Positions 49,692 through 57,707 of a DNA stretch of 64,000 nt are shown one piece after another. A model generated the notes under the pieces. It made no database searches and was not told the origin of the DNA. It saw nothing but the letters and a program-made list of their open reading frames with translations. Both the position numbers and the translations under genes were made by a program. Numbering within the stretch: the stretch's first letter is position 1; each line of letters starts with the position of its first letter. The stretch comes from Streptomyces wedmorensis (GTDB taxonomy: Bacteria; Actinomycetota; Actinomycetes; Streptomycetales; Streptomycetaceae). The stretch covers positions 248,001 through 312,000 of the forward strand of contig NZ_JNWK01000005.1 of the NCBI RefSeq assembly GCF_000716445.1. The letters run 5' to 3'.

Positions 49692-51104
49692 TCAGCCGGC
49701 GAACCGGGCCATCCAGGCCTCGACGTCGGCCGAGGAGCGCGGCAGGCCCGCCGACAGGTTCTCGTGGCCGTCGCCGGTGACGAGGAGGTCGTCCTCGATC
49801 CGGACGCCGATGCCGCGCCACTCCTCGGGCACGGTCAGGTCGTCCGGCTGGAAGTACAGGCCTGGCTCGACGGTGAGCACCATGCCGGGTTCGAGGACGC
49901 CGTCGACGTACTCCTCGGTGCGGGCCTGCGCGCAGTCGTGGACGTCGAGGCCGAGCATGTGGCCGGTGCCCGCCATGGTGAAGCGGCGCTGGAGGCCGAG
50001 CTCGTAGGCGCGGTCGACGGGGCCCTCGATGAAGCCCCACTCGACCAGCCGGGCGGCCAGGTGGCGCTGGGACGCCTCGTGGAAGGCGCGGTAGGGGACG
50101 CCGGGCTTCACCGCCGCCATGCCGGCTTCCTGGGCCTCGTACACCGCGTCGTACACCTGGCGCTGCACGGGGCTGAAGGTGCCGCTGATGGGAAGGGTGC
50201 GGGTGACGTCGGCGGTGTAGAGGGAGTGGGTCTCCACGCCGGCGTCGAGCAGGAGCAGCTCGCCGGGGCGCACCGGGCCGTCGTTGTCGGTCCAGTGCAT
50301 GATCGTGGCGTGCTCGCCGGCGGCGCAGATCGAGCCGTAGCCGACGTGATTGCCCTCCAGGCGGGCCCGGCGGAAGAAGGTGCCCTCGATCCACCGCTCG
50401 GACGAGGCGACGGCCCGGGACAGCTCGCCGACGCAGTCGGTGAAGCCGCGCACGGTGGAGTCGACGGCCTTGCGCATCTCGCCGATCTCCCACTCGTCCT
50501 TGACGAGCCGGAGGTCGCTGAGCGTCCCGTCGAGTTCGGCGTCGCGCTCCTCGTCGGTGGTGACGGCGGCTTCGAGGGCCGGGTCGATCCCGCGGACGAT
50601 CCGGGTGGGCACGGCGGAGCCGGCGGCCAGGTCCTCCGCGATGGTGCGGACGTCACGGCAGGCGAGGCCGAGGACGACCTCGGACTCCGCGAGGGTGCGG
50701 CGGCGGCCCATCCACAGTTCGGCCGTGTAGCCGATCCAGAACTCGTCGGTGTCCCGGCCGTCGCGCGGCAGCTGGTAGCAGTAGGCGTCGTGGCCGCCGT
50801 CCGCACGGGGTTCCAGGACGAGGGCGCCGTCGCGGGCCTGGTCGCCGGTCATGTGCACGTAGCCGGAGTACGCGCGGAAGGGGTACGTGTCGTCGTTGGA
50901 GCGGGTCTTGAGGTTGCCCGACGGGATCACCAGGCGCTCGCCGGGGAAGCGGGCGGAGAGCGCCGCGCGGCGGCGGGCCGCGTACGGGGCCTGCTCGTCC
51001 GGTTCGAGACCGTGCCGCTCGGTGTCCGCCCAGCCGGTCCTCATGAGGGCGGAGAGCTCCTCGGAGACGCCGTTGTAGAGGCCGTTCTTGCGACCCTTCG
51101 CCAC
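49692..51104 (-). CDS. Aminopeptidase P family (Xaa-Pro aminopeptidase)
   Basis: 470 residues, M24B pita-bread enzyme that removes N-terminal residues before proline. C-terminal metal ligands: LLLLDAGVETHSLYTADVTRTLPISG (two Asp), GTGHMLGLDVHD (His), LTVEPGLYF (Glu), VRIEDDLLVT (Glu). N-terminal non-catalytic domain includes LVIPSGNLKTRSNDDTYPFRAYSGYVHMTG. GTG at 51104 is preceded by an AAGGTGCAGGA-like ribosome site. Divergent from an HTH regulator with 150 nt between starts. Cytoplasmic. Confidence 0.94.
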   Translation of the reverse strand: MAKGRKNGLYNGVSEELSALMRTGWADTERHGLEPDEQAPYAARRRAALSARFPGERLVIPSGNLKTRSNDDTYPFRAYSGYVHMTGDQARDGALVLEPRADGGHDAYCYQLPRDGRDTDEFWIGYTAELWMGRRRTLAESEVVLGLACRDVRTIAEDLAAGSAVPTRIVRGIDPALEAAVTTDEERDAELDGTLSDLRLVKDEWEIGEMRKAVDSTVRGFTDCVGELSRAVASSERWIEGTFFRRARLEGNHVGYGSICAAGEHATIMHWTDNDGPVRPGELLLLDAGVETHSLYTADVTRTLPISGTFSPVQRQVYDAVYEAQEAGMAAVKPGVPYRAFHEASQRHLAARLVEWGFIEGPVDRAYELGLQRRFTMAGTGHMLGLDVHDCAQARTEEYVDGVLEPGMVLTVEPGLYFQPDDLTVPEEWRGIGVRIEDDLLVTGDGHENLSAGLPRSSADVEAWMARFAG

Positions 51105-51241
51105 GTCCTGCACCTTCTTCCGGGTGGAGTTTCCAGGCCACCGGTCGTCGGTGGCATCCGGACGGTACTGCGCCGCGCGGCCGCCGGGTGCCCAGGAGCG
51201 CCAGTGGCACTGATCGGCCACATCCCGGGGCGGCGGGCGGC

Positions 51242-51247
51242 GATAAT
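51242..51247 (+). promoter_or_regulatory. -10 hexamer of the HTH regulator gene
   Basis: GATAAT ends 7 nt before the ATG at 51255; no ribosome binding site. Suggests a leaderless transcript and argues for 51255 over the ATG at 51246, which overlaps the hexamer. Confidence 0.5.
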
Positions 51248-51254
51248 GCGTTCC

Positions 51255-52238
51255 ATGGCGAACGCGAAGCTCGGTGAGGCGCTCCGGATCCTGGGGATCG
51301 GCGACGAGGCCGTCCGGGTCTATCTGAGGCTCCTGGAGCTCGGTCCCGCGCCGCTGAGCGCGATCGGGTCCGCGGCCGGTCTGGCGGGCGCCGAGCTGGC
51401 GGCGGCGTACGGGGAGCTGGTCGACGCGGGTCTGGCGAGCACCGCCGACGAGGGGTCCGAGGTGGTGGCGCCGGTGCCGCCGGCCGCCGGTCTGGAGATC
51501 CTCGGCCGGCACCGGGCGGCCGAGCTCGACGAGTCCCGGATCACCGTCGGCGGCGCGTTCGAGACCTTCCGGCGCCGGCGGCTCGCCACCCACGGCGACG
51601 CCCTCGTGGAGGTCGTCACCGGCGACGCCGTGGGGCTCCGGATGCGTCAGGCGTGGGCGAGCGCGCGCGAGCAGATCCGGCAGCTCGACTCACCGCCGTA
51701 CTTCCCCCTGCCGGGGGCGACCGAGGACGCCCTGGCCACGCTCGCCCGCGGGGTGACGCAGCGGGTCGTGTACTCGCGGGAGTCGCTGGAGCATCCGGGG
51801 AACCTGGAGTCGGCCATCGAGCCGTGCATCGAGGCCGGCGAGCAGGCCCGGGTCCTGCCGTCGGTGCCGGTGAAGCTCGTGATCATCGACGAGGCGTACG
51901 CGATGGTGTCCCTGTCCATCAAGGAGGCGGACGTCCACCACACCATGCTGGTGGTGCAGCCGTGCGGGCTGCTCTCCGCGCTCGTCGCCCTCTTCGAGCA
52001 GGCCTGGCAGAGCGCGCTGCCCTTCCACGGCCGCGCCACGCGGCCGGCCGGACTCCTTCCGGCCGACCGGCGCCTGCTGCGGCTGCTCGCCGGCGGCGCG
52101 GCCGACGAGGTCATCGCCCGCGAGCTCGGCGTCAGCCGCCGTACGCTCTTCCGCCGCATCCAGGTCCTGATGGCCCGGCTCGGCGCGACGAACCGGTTCC
52201 AGCTGGCGCTCCAGTCCCAGCGTTCGGGCTGGCTGTGA
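51255..52238 (+). CDS. Two-HTH transcriptional regulator (TrmB-like N-terminus, LuxR-like C-terminus)
   Basis: 327 residues. The N-terminal winged-helix (GEALRILGIGDEAVRVYLRLLELGPAPLSAIGSAAGLAGAELAAAYGELVDAGL) resembles TrmB-type regulators. The middle domain (REQIRQLDSPPYFPLPG ... VVYSRESLEHPGNLESAIEPCIEAGEQARVLPSVPVKLVIIDE) resembles a phospholipase-D-like effector fold. The C-terminal HTH (LLRLLAGGAADEVIARELGVSRRTLFRRIQVLMARLGATNRFQLAL) is LuxR-like. This layout is common in Streptomyces and often linked to protease or secondary metabolite control. Divergent from aminopeptidase P; convergent with prolyl oligopeptidase with a hairpin between. Confidence 0.9.
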   Translation: MANAKLGEALRILGIGDEAVRVYLRLLELGPAPLSAIGSAAGLAGAELAAAYGELVDAGLASTADEGSEVVAPVPPAAGLEILGRHRAAELDESRITVGGAFETFRRRRLATHGDALVEVVTGDAVGLRMRQAWASAREQIRQLDSPPYFPLPGATEDALATLARGVTQRVVYSRESLEHPGNLESAIEPCIEAGEQARVLPSVPVKLVIIDEAYAMVSLSIKEADVHHTMLVVQPCGLLSALVALFEQAWQSALPFHGRATRPAGLLPADRRLLRLLAGGAADEVIARELGVSRRTLFRRIQVLMARLGATNRFQLALQSQRSGWL

Positions 52239-52284
52239 TCCGGGGCCCGGCCCGGCCGGGTCCCCGCCGCCCGGGTCCCGGATC
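52237..52284. terminator. Bidirectional terminator between HTH regulator and prolyl oligopeptidase
   Basis: GATCCGGGGCCCGG at 52237-52250 pairs with CCGGGTCCCGGATC at 52271-52284 (one mismatch), with smaller GC-rich complementarity in the loop. Its left arm starts inside the stop codon of the HTH gene. Confidence 0.7.
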
Positions 52285-52311
52285 ACCGGGGCCCGGGCCG
52301 CTGCGGTCGTG

Positions 52312-54330
52312 TCAGGCCAGGTGCCGCCGCAGGAAGGTGTACATCAGGGCGCTGTTGTGCGCGGCCTGCTCGTTGTCGCCGGCGCCCGCGTGGCCGCCGC
52401 CGGTGTTCTCGTGGAACAGCACCGGATGGCCGAGTTCCCGCAGCCGCGCCGCCGTCTTCCGGGCGTGGCCGGGGTGGACGCGGTCGTCACGGGTCGAGGT
52501 CATGAGCAGGACCGGCGGATAGGTCCGGTCCGCTTCGAGCCGGTGGTACGGCGAGAGGTCGAGCAGGTGCGGCAGGTCGGCCTCGACGTCCGGATCACCG
52601 TACTCGGCGATCCAGGACGCGCCCGCGAGCAGCTTGTGGAAGCGGGTCATGTCGAGCAGCGGCACCTGGGCGACGAGGGCGCCGAACAGCTCCGGGTAGC
52701 GGGTGAGCATCGCGCCCATCAGCAGGCCGCCGTTGCTGCCGCCCGCCGCGCCGAGCGCGGCCGGCGTGGTGATGCCGCGGGCGACGAGGTCCTCCGCGAC
52801 GGCCGCGAAGTCCTCGAAGGCCCGCGGCCGTTCCGCACGCAGGGCGGACTGGTGCCAGTCCGGCCCGTACTCGCCGCCGCCCCGGATGTTCGCGATGACA
52901 TAGGTGCCGCCCTGTTCCAGCCACGCCCGGCCGGTCACCGCTCCGTAGTAGGGGGTGAGGGAGACCTCGAAGCCGCCGTAGCCGTAGAGCAGGGTCGGGC
53001 CGGGACCGGTGGCGGCGTGGTCGGGGCCGATGACGAAGTACGGCACGCGGGTGCCGTCGCGGGAGGTCGCGAAGTGCTGCCGCACGGCGAGGCCGGCCGT
53101 GTCGAAGCGGTCCGGGGCCTGCTTGAGTGTCTCGGTGTCGCCGCCGATCCGCCCGCGGTACAGCGCGGACGGCTGGAGGAAGCCCGACACGTCGAGGAAG
53201 TACTCGTCGGAGACGTCCGGATCGGTGTCCACCACGCTGACGGCGGACAGTTCGGGGACCCCGACGAGGGGTTCCCGGGTCCATCCGCCCGCGGGGGCCG
53301 GGGTGAGGACCTCGATCCGGGTGCTGACGTCCCGCAGCGTCTCCAGGATCAGGTGACCGCGCGTCCAGGCGTGCCCGGCCAGGGCGGTCCGCTCGTCGGG
53401 CGTGAACAGCACCTCGTGGGTGCGGTCGCCCGCCAGGAAGGCGTCGAAGTCGAAGGCGAGCAGGGAACCGGTCGGCCGGCCCAGCCACTCGGACTTGAGG
53501 GTGACGATCAGGTGCCTGCGGTGCGCGTAGGCGAGCGCGTCGTCCGGTACGTCGAGGCGGACGAGCGTGCCGTCCGGCCTGAGCAGGTGGGTCTCGCTGC
53601 GGAAGAAGTCCAGCGAACGGCCCACGAAGTCCCGTTCGAAGCCCGGCGTGCTGTCGTGCTGTCCCCAGGCCGACACGTCCTCCTGTCCGGCCTCGAAGAC
53701 GAGTTCGGCGTCCGCCACCGGGGTGCCGCGGCGCCAGCGGCACACCTGGCGCGGATAGCCGGAGTCGGTCAGCGAGCCGGGGCCGGTGTCCGTGCCGACG
53801 AAGACGGTGTCGGCGTCGATCCACCCGATCCGCGTCTTCGCCTCCGGCAGCCGGAACCCGTCCTCGACGAACTGCCTCGTCTCGAGGTCGAACTCGCGCA
53901 CCACGACGGCGTCACCGCCGTCCCGGGACAGCCGCACCAGCGCCAGGTCGTGATCGGGGCGGCGCACCCGCGCCCCGTCCCACACCCACTTCTCCCCCTC
54001 GGCGTCGGCGAGCGCGTCGAGGTCGAGGAGGACGTCCCATTCGGGGGCGTCCTTGCGGTACTGCTCCAGGGTCGTGCGCCGCCACAGGCCCCGCACGTGC
54101 TCGGCGTCCCGCCAGAAGTTGTAGAGGTGCGGGCCGCGCCGGACGGTGTACGGGATGCGGTCCGAGGCGTCCAGCACCTCCCGGAGCCGCTTCTTCAGCG
54201 GGTCGAAGCCGGGGTCGGCGGACAGCGCGTCGGCCGTCTCGGCGTTCCGCTCGGCCACCCACGCGAGCGCGGCCTCGCCCTCCACCTCCTCCAGCCACAG
54301 GTACGGGTCGTCTCCGGTCACGTCTCCCAT
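52312..54330 (-). CDS. Prolyl oligopeptidase family serine peptidase
   Basis: 672 residues, S9A type. N-terminal beta-propeller gate begins DDPYLWLEEVEGEAALAWVAERNAET, the classical POP opening. The C-terminal alpha/beta-hydrolase carries the nucleophile Ser532 (GAAGGSNGGLL), the acid at about Asp615/616 (TSTRDDRVHP) and His647 (GGGHAGAGD). Cleaves short peptides after proline. No signal peptide, so cytoplasmic. Its start lies 3 nt after the nitrobindin-like gene's stop, so the two form an operon. ATG at 54330; a GTG six nt on has a better GGGAG site. Confidence 0.95.
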   Translation of the reverse strand: MGDVTGDDPYLWLEEVEGEAALAWVAERNAETADALSADPGFDPLKKRLREVLDASDRIPYTVRRGPHLYNFWRDAEHVRGLWRRTTLEQYRKDAPEWDVLLDLDALADAEGEKWVWDGARVRRPDHDLALVRLSRDGGDAVVVREFDLETRQFVEDGFRLPEAKTRIGWIDADTVFVGTDTGPGSLTDSGYPRQVCRWRRGTPVADAELVFEAGQEDVSAWGQHDSTPGFERDFVGRSLDFFRSETHLLRPDGTLVRLDVPDDALAYAHRRHLIVTLKSEWLGRPTGSLLAFDFDAFLAGDRTHEVLFTPDERTALAGHAWTRGHLILETLRDVSTRIEVLTPAPAGGWTREPLVGVPELSAVSVVDTDPDVSDEYFLDVSGFLQPSALYRGRIGGDTETLKQAPDRFDTAGLAVRQHFATSRDGTRVPYFVIGPDHAATGPGPTLLYGYGGFEVSLTPYYGAVTGRAWLEQGGTYVIANIRGGGEYGPDWHQSALRAERPRAFEDFAAVAEDLVARGITTPAALGAAGGSNGGLLMGAMLTRYPELFGALVAQVPLLDMTRFHKLLAGASWIAEYGDPDVEADLPHLLDLSPYHRLEADRTYPPVLLMTSTRDDRVHPGHARKTAARLRELGHPVLFHENTGGGHAGAGDNEQAAHNSALMYTFLRRHLA

Positions 54331-54333
54331 GTG

Positions 54334-54882
54334 CTACTTCCCGTCCTCACGTCGCAGGCGAGCCGAAAGGTGGTGTCCCAGCAGCTGCCCGACCGCCGCG
54401 AGGTCGTGGAGGAAGTCGAGCGTGCCGTCGTCCGCGAGCGTATAGCGGCGGCGGGTCGCCTGGACGTCCTTCGCCGTGGGAGCGAGGGCGACCGCGTGCG
54501 TGGCGAGGTCGATCGTGCCGTCCTCGGCCCGGCCGACCATGATCTCCGCGATGCCCGTCGGCTGCGTGATCAGCGCCTCCACACCGCCGTCGGGCTTCAT
54601 CCGCCACCAGCCGCTCTCCCGCGCCGCGGGCCGCAGCGGCGTACCGTCCCCGTCGACCAGCCAGGCGCGCGCCTCGTAGTGGAGGAAGGGCCGGCCGTCA
54701 TGGCTGAACGTCACCTCCTGCTCGTACGCGAACTCCTCGGGGAGCGTCGGGTACTGGCCCCTCCCCCGGCCGACCCACGTCCCGAGCAGCCCGGTCACCG
54801 GCGCGAGCAGCTCGTGCGGCGCGGGCGACTCGTCCGGCCGCAGCGCGTCGGGGTAGGGGTGGTGCCGGTCGCGGTCGATCAT
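54334..54882 (-). CDS. Nitrobindin-like / FABP family heme-binding beta-barrel protein
   Basis: 182 residues. [23 protein letters not shown] is the signature opening with the GxWxGxG motif, and [19 protein letters not shown] near the C-terminus holds the heme-proximal His of nitrobindins. Between lie the ten-strand barrel segments ([44 protein letters not shown]). Nitrobindins bind ferric heme and can turn over peroxynitrite. ATG with AGGAG 9 nt upstream. First gene of an operon with prolyl oligopeptidase, 3-nt gap. Confidence 0.92.
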   Translation of the reverse strand: MIDRDRHHPYPDALRPDESPAPHELLAPVTGLLGTWVGRGRGQYPTLPEEFAYEQEVTFSHDGRPFLHYEARAWLVDGDGTPLRPAARESGWWRMKPDGGVEALITQPTGIAEIMVGRAEDGTIDLATHAVALAPTAKDVQATRRRYTLADDGTLDFLHDLAAVGQLLGHHLSARLRREDGK

Positions 54883-55034
54883 GAGGTGCGCTCCTGGTTC
54901 GTGGTCGGTGCCGGATCGCAGCTTAGGTCGTACCCCCTCCTGACCGGCGCCGGAGACGAGGGAACGCTCCGGCCGTCCGGCTACGTCGGCGGGAGGGTCG
55001 GCGAGACGGGTACGTCCGGGCTCCGAGACGGTCG

Positions 55035-55063
55035 TTGACCCGGCAGGTGGCGGCGGTTACGTT
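55035..55063 (+). promoter_or_regulatory. Promoter of the ssuD leader peptide
   Basis: TTGACC (55035-55040), 17-nt spacer, TACGTT (55058-55063). Six nt later is the ATG of the leader peptide, so transcription should begin on its A. Same architecture as the flavin reductase leader promoter at 375-404. Confidence 0.75.
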
Positions 55064-55069
55064 CGCGCC

Positions 55070-55153
55070 ATGTCGCGTTCAGCCCTGCTCACCTCGCGCG
55101 GTCACATCGACCTGCTGCGGGTGGCCTCCGCCGCGTGTCGCCGCGGTCGCTGA
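55070..55153 (+). CDS. Putative Cys-responsive leader peptide upstream of ssuD
   Basis: 27 codons starting at an ATG with no ribosome binding site. It contains RGHIDLLRVASAACRR, the H-x-D-L-x-R ... S-A-x-C leader-peptide pattern of actinobacterial sulfur operons. The Cys is at residue 23, near the stop. Ends 142 nt before ssuD. Ribosome stalling at Cys when cysteine is scarce is the likely sensor, as shown for mycobacterial polycysteine leaders; here it is inferred. Confidence 0.82.
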   Translation: MSRSALLTSRGHIDLLRVASAACRRGR

Positions 55154-55295
55154 CGCCCCCTCACCCGCACCACCCTTCCTGACGCCCTGACCGCCGTGCG
55201 CGCGCGTTCCCTCCGTGCCCACGGGCGCCGAGGCGTACCCCTGACCGCGCCTCCCGGCCCCCGGTGGCCGCGGCACTCCCACGGAAAGGCCCCTC

Positions 55296-56453
55296 ATGAC
55301 GGTTCACCTGCACTGGTTCCTGCCCACCGGCGGCGACGGCCGGACGCTCGTCGACCGGCACGCCTACGCGGACGGGGGGATCAGCCGGGACCAGGCCGGG
55401 CACGGTGTGCGCGCGCCCGACGTCGACTACCTGGTCCAGATCGCCAAGGCGGCCGAACGCCTCGGCTTCGAAGCGGTGTTGACGCCCACCGGAACGTGGT
55501 GCGAGGACGCCTGGCTGACCACGGTGGCCCTCGCCCAGCACACCGAGCGGCTGAAGTTCCTGGTCGCGTTCCGGCCGGGTGTGATCTCCCCGGTCCTCGC
55601 GGCCCAGATGGCGGCCACGTACCAGCGGATCACCCGCGGGCGACTGCTGCTCAACGTGGTGACCGGCGGTGACGCGGCCGAGCAGCGGCGGTTCGGCGAC
55701 CATCTCGACCACGACCGGCGGTACGCGCGCACGGCCGAGTTCCTGTCGGTGGTGCGGGGGGTCTGGAGCGGCCGGCCGTTCGACTTCGAGGGCGACCACT
55801 TCCGGATCGACGGCGGGCTCACCGCACTGCCGCCGGACCCGCTGCCCGAGATCTTCTTCGGCGGCTCGTCCGGGGCGGCCGGTCCCGTGGCGGCGGAGCA
55901 CGCGGACGTCTACCTCACCTGGGGCGAACCGCCGTGGCAGGTGAAGGAGAAGATCGACTGGATCCGCGGGCTCGCGGAGCGGCGCGGCCGGACGGTCCGG
56001 TTCGGGATCCGACTGCACTCCATCTCGCGGGACTCGGCGCGCGAGGCCTGGGCCACGGCCGACCGGCTGCTCGCCGACCTCGACGCCGACACGGTCGCCT
56101 CCGCGCAGGAGCTCCTCGGTCGCAGCGAGTCCGTCGGCCAGCAGCGGATGCTGGCCCTCCACCGCGGTGGCTCGCTCGACCGGGACGAGCTGGAGATCGC
56201 GCCGAACCTGTGGGCGGGGGTCGGTCTGGTGCGGGGTGGCGCCGGGACCGCCCTCGTCGGCAGCCACGCCGACGTCGCCGACCGGATCGAGGAGTACCAC
56301 GACCTGGGCGTGGAGCACTTCGTGCTCTCCGGATACCCGCACCTGGAGGAGGCGTACTGGTTCGGCGAGGGCGTGACGCCCGAGCTCGCCTCGCGCGGGC
56401 TGCTGCCGTCGGCGGCGAAGGCCGCCGAGCCGCCCGTGCCCGGCGCGCGGTAG
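55296..56453 (+). CDS. ssuD: FMNH2-dependent alkanesulfonate monooxygenase
   Basis: 385 residues, LLM-class (luciferase-like) TIM barrel. It is very close to the E. coli SsuD pattern: HWFLPTGGDGR, VLTPTGTWCEDAWL, LKFLVAFRPGVISPVLAAQMAAT, LNVVTGGD, DVYLTWGEPPWQVKEKI, RFGIRLHSISRDSAREAW, SVGQQRM and APNLWAGVGLVRGGAGTALVG. It cleaves C1-and-longer alkanesulfonates to aldehyde and sulfite using FMNH2 and O2, supplying sulfur. Preceded by a leaderless Cys leader peptide. The flavin reductase at the left edge could supply FMNH2. No ABC sulfonate transporter is adjacent. ATG with a weak GGAAAGG site. Confidence 0.95.
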   Translation: MTVHLHWFLPTGGDGRTLVDRHAYADGGISRDQAGHGVRAPDVDYLVQIAKAAERLGFEAVLTPTGTWCEDAWLTTVALAQHTERLKFLVAFRPGVISPVLAAQMAATYQRITRGRLLLNVVTGGDAAEQRRFGDHLDHDRRYARTAEFLSVVRGVWSGRPFDFEGDHFRIDGGLTALPPDPLPEIFFGGSSGAAGPVAAEHADVYLTWGEPPWQVKEKIDWIRGLAERRGRTVRFGIRLHSISRDSAREAWATADRLLADLDADTVASAQELLGRSESVGQQRMLALHRGGSLDRDELEIAPNLWAGVGLVRGGAGTALVGSHADVADRIEEYHDLGVEHFVLSGYPHLEEAYWFGEGVTPELASRGLLPSAAKAAEPPVPGAR

Positions 56454-56487
56454 GGGGTGTCTTGTCGGTCAGGCCGGATCGGGGACG

Positions 56488-56534
56488 GGGGCGGAGGCGC
56501 GGAACCGGCGCGGGAAGATCCGCGCCCCCGCCCC
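56488..56534. terminator. Terminator hairpin after ssuD
   Basis: GGGGCGGAGGCGCGGA (56488-56503) pairs with TCCGCGCCCCCGCCCC (56519-56534) with one mismatch and a 15-nt loop. It separates ssuD from the next monooxygenase gene, which starts 14 nt later, so it could also act as a 5' structure on that gene. Confidence 0.65.
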
Positions 56535-56547
56535 GGTTGGTAGAAAC

Positions 56548-57675
56548 GTGAACGATTTCGAGGTCGCAGAGGCCGCAGCCGTGGCAGGGGCCCACGAGGC
56601 CCGCACGGTGGACGTCGTCGTGATCGGCGCCGGACAGGCGGGGCTCTCGGCCGCCTTCCACCTGCGGCGCAGCGGTCTGGAACCGGACCGGGACTTCGTC
56701 GTCCTCGACCACGCCCCGCGCGCGGGCGGCGCCTGGCAGTTCCGGTGGCCGTCCCTCACGTACGGCAAGGTCCACGGGATGCACGCGCTGCCCGGCATGG
56801 AGCTGACCGGCGCCGACCCCGCCCGCCCCTCCTCGGAGGTGATCGGCGCGTACTTCGACGCGTACGAGCGGACCTTCGACCTGCGGGTCCACCGGCCCGT
56901 GGACGTCACCGCCGTCCGGGAGGGCGAGGACGGGCGGCTGCGGGTGGAGACCTCGGAGGGCTTGTACGCGACCCGTGCCCTGATCAACGCCACCGGCACC
57001 TGGGACCGGCCCTTCTGGCCGCGCTACCCCGGCCAGGAGACCTTCCGCGGGCGCCAGCTGCACACCTCCGGCTACCCCGGCCCCGAGGAATTCGCGGGGA
57101 AGCGGGTGCTCGTCGTCGGCGGCGGCGCCTCCGGCACACAGCACCTGATGGAGATCGCCGACGTCGCCGCCGAGACGTTCTGGGTGACCCGGCGCGAGCC
57201 CGTCTACCGCGAAGGCCCCTTCGGGGAGGCGGAGGGACGGGCCGCCGTGGCGCTCGTCGAGGAGCGGGTGCGTCAGGGGCTGCCCCCGCGCAGCGTCGTC
57301 TCGGTCACCGGGCTTCCCCTCAACGACGCGATCCGCGACGCGCGCGAGCGCGGGATCCTGGACCGTCTGCCGATGTTCGACCGGATCACTCCGACCGGGG
57401 TGGCCTGGGACGACGGCCGGACCGCCGACGTGGACGTGATCCTGTGGGCGACCGGCTTCCGGGCGGCGATCGACCACCTGACCCCGCTGCGGCTGCGGGA
57501 GCCCGGCGGCGGCGTCCGGGTCGAGGGGACCCGCGCGGTACGCGACGAACGCGTCCACCTCGTCGGTTACGGCCCGTCGGCCTCGACGATCGGCGCCAAC
57601 CGCGCCGGCCGCGCGGCGGTCTCCGAGATCCGCCGCCTCCTCACCCGCGAGCGCACCGGCGTCGCCACCGGCTGA
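56548..57675 (+). CDS. NAD(P)/FAD-dependent flavin monooxygenase-like protein
   Basis: 375 residues. FAD Rossmann motif DVVVIGAGQAGLSAAFHLRRSG, then GGAWQFRWPSL, FAD/NADPH linker ATGTWDRPFWPRYPGQ, NADPH Rossmann motif KRVLVVGGGASGTQHLMEIA and the final ATG-like ILWATGFR. This is the group B flavin monooxygenase / thioredoxin-reductase-like layout seen in putative oxidoreductases of arsenic, sulfur and siderophore pathways. Next to ssuD, an S- or sulfonate-related role is possible but unproven. GTG at 56548 lacks a ribosome site; GTG at 56581 is an alternative. Confidence 0.88.
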   Translation: MNDFEVAEAAAVAGAHEARTVDVVVIGAGQAGLSAAFHLRRSGLEPDRDFVVLDHAPRAGGAWQFRWPSLTYGKVHGMHALPGMELTGADPARPSSEVIGAYFDAYERTFDLRVHRPVDVTAVREGEDGRLRVETSEGLYATRALINATGTWDRPFWPRYPGQETFRGRQLHTSGYPGPEEFAGKRVLVVGGGASGTQHLMEIADVAAETFWVTRREPVYREGPFGEAEGRAAVALVEERVRQGLPPRSVVSVTGLPLNDAIRDARERGILDRLPMFDRITPTGVAWDDGRTADVDVILWATGFRAAIDHLTPLRLREPGGGVRVEGTRAVRDERVHLVGYGPSASTIGANRAGRAAVSEIRRLLTRERTGVATG

Positions 57676-57707
57676 GGCCGGAACGCGACGGCCGGGGCTG
57701 CGGCGCC

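Noticed and set aside
49764..51254. Long plus-strand extension upstream of the HTH regulator, through the aminopeptidase P gene
   Set aside because: It is antisense to a well-supported M24 peptidase; the regulator has a natural start at 51255 with a -10 hexamer.
55154..55295. A defined attenuator hairpin pair between the leader peptide and ssuD
   Set aside because: The region is GC-rich and can fold in many ways by eye; I could not identify one convincing terminator/antiterminator pair without a folding calculation.
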